Positions 4,420 to 7,183 of a DNA stretch of 7,183 nt are shown piece after piece. A model generated the notes under the pieces. It was given only the letters and a program-made list of their open reading frames with translations. It did no database searches and was not told the origin of the DNA. Both the position numbers and the translations under genes were made by a program. Numbering within the stretch: the first letter of the stretch is position 1; every line of letters begins with the position of its first letter. The DNA is from an uncultured Kineosporia sp. (lineage in GTDB: Bacteria; Actinomycetota; Actinomycetes; Actinomycetales; Kineosporiaceae), in the NCBI GenBank assembly GCA_937859855.1, contig CALMAR010000093.1:1-7183 (forward strand), in the 5' to 3' direction.

Positions 4420-5514
4420 ATGGTGGCGATCGACGACATCGGCCTGGATGGCCCTCCAGCCCGCCCGGGGGCAGGGTCAGGCCAGCTCGCCTGCGCGTCC
4501 TGGGTGGCATGGGGGGTCACAGCGAGCGTGACGGTGACCGACGCGGCGGCTCTGGCTCCGGCCCGCCGGATGGTGGCGCGGCAGATCGCGTCCATTGAAG
4601 CGGTGGCCAGTCGTTCTCGTCCGGACGCCGAGATCCACCGGCTGTATCGCGCGGGTGGACGCCCGATCACGATCAGCCCGTTGCTGGCCGAGCTGGTATC
4701 GGCTGCCCTGCTCGCCGCCGAACAGACCGCCGGTGACGTCGACCCGACCGTCAACGCCGCACTGAATGCGCTTGAGCGCGAAACCTATTCGTCATCGATG
4801 CGACCAAAGACATTGCTCGGGAAACGATCTGATGCAGGAATCTCAACGGATCGGCCCATCATGCCGGTCTGCTCCACCCGGACCCGTGGCGTCCGTCCGG
4901 TCCTGGGATGGCAGCAGGTCTGGTTGCAGGGCCAGAGACTGCAGGTTCCGCCCGGCACGACTCTGGATCTGACCACGACCGCGAAGGCGGCCGGCTGCGA
5001 CCGGGCCGCGACTCAGGCCGCTGACCGGCTTGGGACCGGCGTTCTGGTGCAGGTGGGCGGAAATGCGGCCAGTGCAGGCCCGGCCCCGGACGACGGCTGG
5101 GTGCTCCCGATCACTGGCTGGGACGGCGCTCAACAAAGCCTGGTCCGGTTACCGCCCGGTGCCGGTCTGGCCACCTCCCGGCCGTGGTCTGGCCATCAGT
5201 CGCCGGCGCCGGGGCCGCCGCTGATCGACCCGCGTACCGGAGGACCCGTGGAGCCGATATGGCAGCAGGCCTCGGCGCTTGGATTCAGCTGCCAGGAAGC
5301 CAGCGCATACGCGACCGCCGCACTGGTCCGCGGTGGGCCGGCCCGGGAATGGCTGAGCCAGCTCTGGATTCCCGCCCGGCTGGTGCTGGCGGCCGATGAC
5401 GTGATTACGACCGGAGGCTGGGAAAAACACGAAACCGATTACGTCACAACCCGATATGAGCGTTCACTGCCGGGCCCGCGCCCGGCTGACCCGAAAAGGA
5501 CAACACTGCCATGA
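4420..5514 (+). CDS. apbE: ApbE-family FAD:protein FMN transferase homologue, degenerate
   Basis: This 364-aa ApbE homologue is recognised by several blocks in order: WGVTASVTVTD (31-41), SRSRPDAEIHRL (64-75), AAEQTAGDVDPTVNAAL (99-115), LDLTTTAKAAGCDRAA (182-197), VQVGGNAASAGPAPDDGW (210-227), GLATSRPW (249-256), LIDPRTGGPV (268-277) and ASAYATAALVRGG (294-306). Family members attach FMN from FAD to a Thr in partner flavoproteins. Usual cofactor and metal residues differ here: GGD is GGN, the His of H-I-I-D-P is Pro (PPLIDP), and the metal-binding Asp of A-D-A-L-x-T-A is Ser. Lost Asp residues are not rare in actinobacterial members. No signal peptide or lipobox is seen, so it is probably cytosolic. 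Residues about 120-148 form a variable linker of lower GC. Its stop overlaps the next start (ATGA), implying translational coupling. No FMN-binding target protein is in the window. Activity is uncertain. Confidence 0.85.
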   Translation: MVAIDDIGLDGPPARPGAGSGQLACASWVAWGVTASVTVTDAAALAPARRMVARQIASIEAVASRSRPDAEIHRLYRAGGRPITISPLLAELVSAALLAAEQTAGDVDPTVNAALNALERETYSSSMRPKTLLGKRSDAGISTDRPIMPVCSTRTRGVRPVLGWQQVWLQGQRLQVPPGTTLDLTTTAKAAGCDRAATQAADRLGTGVLVQVGGNAASAGPAPDDGWVLPITGWDGAQQSLVRLPPGAGLATSRPWSGHQSPAPGPPLIDPRTGGPVEPIWQQASALGFSCQEASAYATAALVRGGPAREWLSQLWIPARLVLAADDVITTGGWEKHETDYVTTRYERSLPGPRPADPKRTTLP

Positions 5515-7133
5515 CCGCACTCCTCGACCGGGCCAGCCACGAACCGGCCGGGCCGCCCCGAAATCTACGACCCCAGCAGGCCGGGCGGGGCCGGCTTCCC
5601 AGCCGCCTGCTGCGCGGACGACCCGCCGACCCGGCCTGGGTCCGCCCGGCTCTGCTGGCACTGTTGCTGGGCACCGGCGTGCTCTATTTCTGGGACCTGT
5701 CCGCTTCGGGCTGGGCGAACTCATTCTATTCGGCTGCGGCTCAAGCGGGTTCGGCCAGCTGGAAAGCGTTCCTGTTCGGCTCGTCGGACGCCGCCAACTC
5801 CATCACGGTGGACAAACCACCAGCCTCACTGTGGGCGATGGCCCTCTCGGTCCGGATCTTCGGCCTGAGCTCGTGGAGCATTCTGGCTCCTCAGGCACTG
5901 ATGGGTGTGGCCACGGCCGGGATGCTGTATGCCACTGTGCGGCGCCGCTTCTCACCTGCCGCCGGGCTGATCGCCGGGGCTGTACTGGCGCTGACTCCGG
6001 TCGCCGTACTGATGTTCAAGTTCAACAACCCGGACGCACTGCTGGTGCTGCTGCTCACCGCCGCCGCCTACGCCGTGCTGCGGGCCTGCGAACACGCCCG
6101 TACCCGCTGGCTGGTGCTGGCCGGTGTACTGGTCGGGTTCGCGTTCCTGACCAAGCAGTTGCAGGCCTTCTTGGTGCTGCCCGCATTCGGCCTGACCTAT
6201 CTGGTCGCGGCCCCCACTTCGATCGGACGGCGGTTCCGGGATCTGCTGGCCGCGTTCGCCGCGATGATCGTGACAGCCGGTTGGTGGATCGCCCTGGTCG
6301 AACTATGGCCAGCATCGTCCCGGCCGTACATCGGTGGTTCGCAGACCAATTCGATTCTGGAGCTGACCTTCGGCTACAACGGTTTCGGCCGGCTGACCGG
6401 GAGTGAGACCGGCAGTGTCGGCGGAGGCGGCGGTAACCAGGGCGGCGGCATGTGGGGTGAGACCGGCCTGTTCCGATTGTTCGGGGCCGAGTTCGGCGGT
6501 CAGATCATGTGGCTGGTTCCGGCCGCCCTGATCCTGCTGGTGGCCGGTCTGACGCTGACCTGGCGGCGGCCGCGCACCTCGGTGACCCGGGCCGCGTTCG
6601 TGCTCTGGGGCGGCTGGCTGATGGTCACTCTGCTCGTGTTCAGTTTCATGCAGGGCATCTTCCACGCCTACTACACGGTGGCACTGGCCCCGGCCGTGGC
6701 GGCCCTGATCGGCATCGGGGTGACCTGGCTGTGGCGGCGGCACGACGTGGCCGGGCGCTGGATCCTGGCGGGCACCACGCTGGTGACTGCGCTGTGGGCC
6801 TACACGCTGCTGGCTCGCTCGGCATCCTTCTCGACGTGGTTGCGGCCGCTGATTCTGGTCGCCGGCCTGGCGGCGGCGCTGATGCTGGCTGCCGGTGCGG
6901 TGCTGGGACGCCGGGTGCTGGCGGTGGCAGCAGCAGCGGCGCTGTTCGCTGGGATCGCTGGACCGGCCGCCTACGCACTGCAGACCGCGACCACCGGACA
7001 CAGCGGCTCGATCGTGTCGGCCGGGCCGGCCGTGGCCGGCGCTCAGGGCGGTCCTGGCGGCGGCCGGGGCTTCGGGCGCGCTTCTATGCCGAACGGGCCG
7101 CCGACGGCGAGCTTGTCGGCTGGGCTTGTGTGA
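5511..7133 (+). CDS. PMT/ArnT-like membrane glycosyltransferase, short C-terminus
   Basis: This 540-aa integral membrane protein belongs to the dolichyl/polyprenyl-phosphate-sugar glycosyltransferase group (GT39/GT83-like, PMT_2). After a basic cytosolic start (1-45) come about ten membrane helices. Diagnostic segments are the first extracytoplasmic loop (WANSFYSAAAQAG 68-80, FGSSDAANSITVDKPPASLW 89-108 with DKPP), FKFNNPDALL (169-178), SSRPYIGGSQTNSILEL (269-285), FGYNGFGRLTGSETGSVGG (287-305) and HAYYTVALAPA (385-395). It should move a mannose-like sugar from a lipid carrier to an extracytoplasmic acceptor. ATG 5511 lies in an ATGA overlap with the apbE-like gene, with AAAGGA about 10 bases upstream. 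Actinobacterial homologues usually continue for 100-200 residues past a Gly-rich hinge like AQGGPGGGRGFG (511-522); here the frame stops 18 residues after it, so the C-terminal extracytoplasmic domain appears lost or displaced. Confidence 0.9.
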   Translation: MTALLDRASHEPAGPPRNLRPQQAGRGRLPSRLLRGRPADPAWVRPALLALLLGTGVLYFWDLSASGWANSFYSAAAQAGSASWKAFLFGSSDAANSITVDKPPASLWAMALSVRIFGLSSWSILAPQALMGVATAGMLYATVRRRFSPAAGLIAGAVLALTPVAVLMFKFNNPDALLVLLLTAAAYAVLRACEHARTRWLVLAGVLVGFAFLTKQLQAFLVLPAFGLTYLVAAPTSIGRRFRDLLAAFAAMIVTAGWWIALVELWPASSRPYIGGSQTNSILELTFGYNGFGRLTGSETGSVGGGGGNQGGGMWGETGLFRLFGAEFGGQIMWLVPAALILLVAGLTLTWRRPRTSVTRAAFVLWGGWLMVTLLVFSFMQGIFHAYYTVALAPAVAALIGIGVTWLWRRHDVAGRWILAGTTLVTALWAYTLLARSASFSTWLRPLILVAGLAAALMLAAGAVLGRRVLAVAAAAALFAGIAGPAAYALQTATTGHSGSIVSAGPAVAGAQGGPGGGRGFGRASMPNGPPTASLSAGLV

Positions 7134-7183
7134 TGGAGTGGGGCCCGCCGGGGTACAAGATCGCCCTGGTGCAGGACGGCCCG
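7079..7183 (+). CDS. Partial coding frame running off the window
   Basis: Over the last 105 bases a frame other than that of the glycosyltransferase looks coding: 35 codons, most ending in G or C, reading RFYAERAADGELVGWACVM then EWGPPGYKIALVQDGP, with no stop before the edge. It overlaps the last 55 bases of the glycosyltransferase frame. I recognise no family, and it does not resemble the usual C-terminus of the glycosyltransferase. There is no start codon with a ribosome site nearby. It may be the interior of a gene joined here by rearrangement or misassembly, or the start of an overlapping gene. The boundary given is where the reading becomes convincing, not a known start. Confidence 0.4.

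Noticed and set aside
3621..4598. Plus-strand open frame of 325 codons
   Set aside because: It lies antisense to vsr and to the membrane protein gene, has shadow-like Arg/Pro/His-rich composition, and runs into the apbE-like gene.
5456..6406. Plus-strand frame of 316 codons overlapping the glycosyltransferase
   Set aside because: It is a shadow frame, rich in Arg, Gly and Pro without hydrophobic structure, and the glycosyltransferase frame shows clear family motifs.
6303..7001. Minus-strand frame of 232 codons opposite the glycosyltransferase
   Set aside because: It is full of Gln, His, Arg and Pro from the antisense of Leu/Ala/Gly codons; there are no motifs and no start signal.

Overview
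The window is about 7.2 kb of high-GC DNA, apart from a 52-base run of C at its left edge that looks technical. GAF-ANTAR regulators, an actinobacterial-type ApbE, a PMT-family glycosyltransferase of the kind common in actinomycetes, GTG starts and strong GC at third codon positions all point to a filamentous or soil actinomycete (Actinomycetia). I cannot name the genus from the sequence alone.

Left part (about 1-2128): probably the right-hand end of an integrated genetic element. It holds a possible 45-aa ORF (287-424), a small sigma-region-4-like helix-turn-helix gene (431-772) with a near-ideal ribosome binding site, a 13-bp perfect stem-loop serving as a bidirectional terminator (849-881), and a convergent gene for a 137-aa conserved actinobacterial protein with an AbrB-like N-terminal pattern (936-1349, minus). 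A disordered stretch follows, with traces of a decayed minus-strand gene and a perfect 16-bp palindrome (1521-1536). A short Cys/His-rich ORF (1854-2057) comes next. At 2083-2128 lies the 3' half of a tRNA-Ala(TGC) gene with no 5' half before it. This is the usual scar left where an element has integrated into a tRNA gene, and it places the element to the left and the chromosome to the right. Two tandem 13-bp repeats about 90 bp before it could be integrase arm sites. No integrase is visible in the window.

Right part (about 2129-7183): chromosomal flank. After a 450-bp stretch without a convincing gene come a GAF-ANTAR regulator (2582-3388, plus) and a Vsr-type mismatch endonuclease (3374-3850, minus), whose 3' ends overlap tail to tail by 15 bp. 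A small three-helix membrane protein (3954-4352, minus) follows. Divergently transcribed from it is a two-gene unit: a cytoplasmic-looking, active-site-degenerate ApbE homologue (4420-5514), coupled through an ATGA overlap to a PMT/ArnT-like integral membrane glycosyltransferase (5511-7133). The glycosyltransferase frame closes earlier than is usual for the family, just after a Gly-rich stretch. A different frame with coding character runs from about 7079 off the end of the window, so the last 100 bases may be a gene junction, a frameshift or an assembly join.

The points most worth a second look are the tRNA-Ala integration scar with its candidate arm sites and palindrome, the ApbE homologue lacking several usual cofactor residues but coupled to a glycosyltransferase, the vsr gene without a neighbouring cytosine methylase, and the frame change at the right edge.
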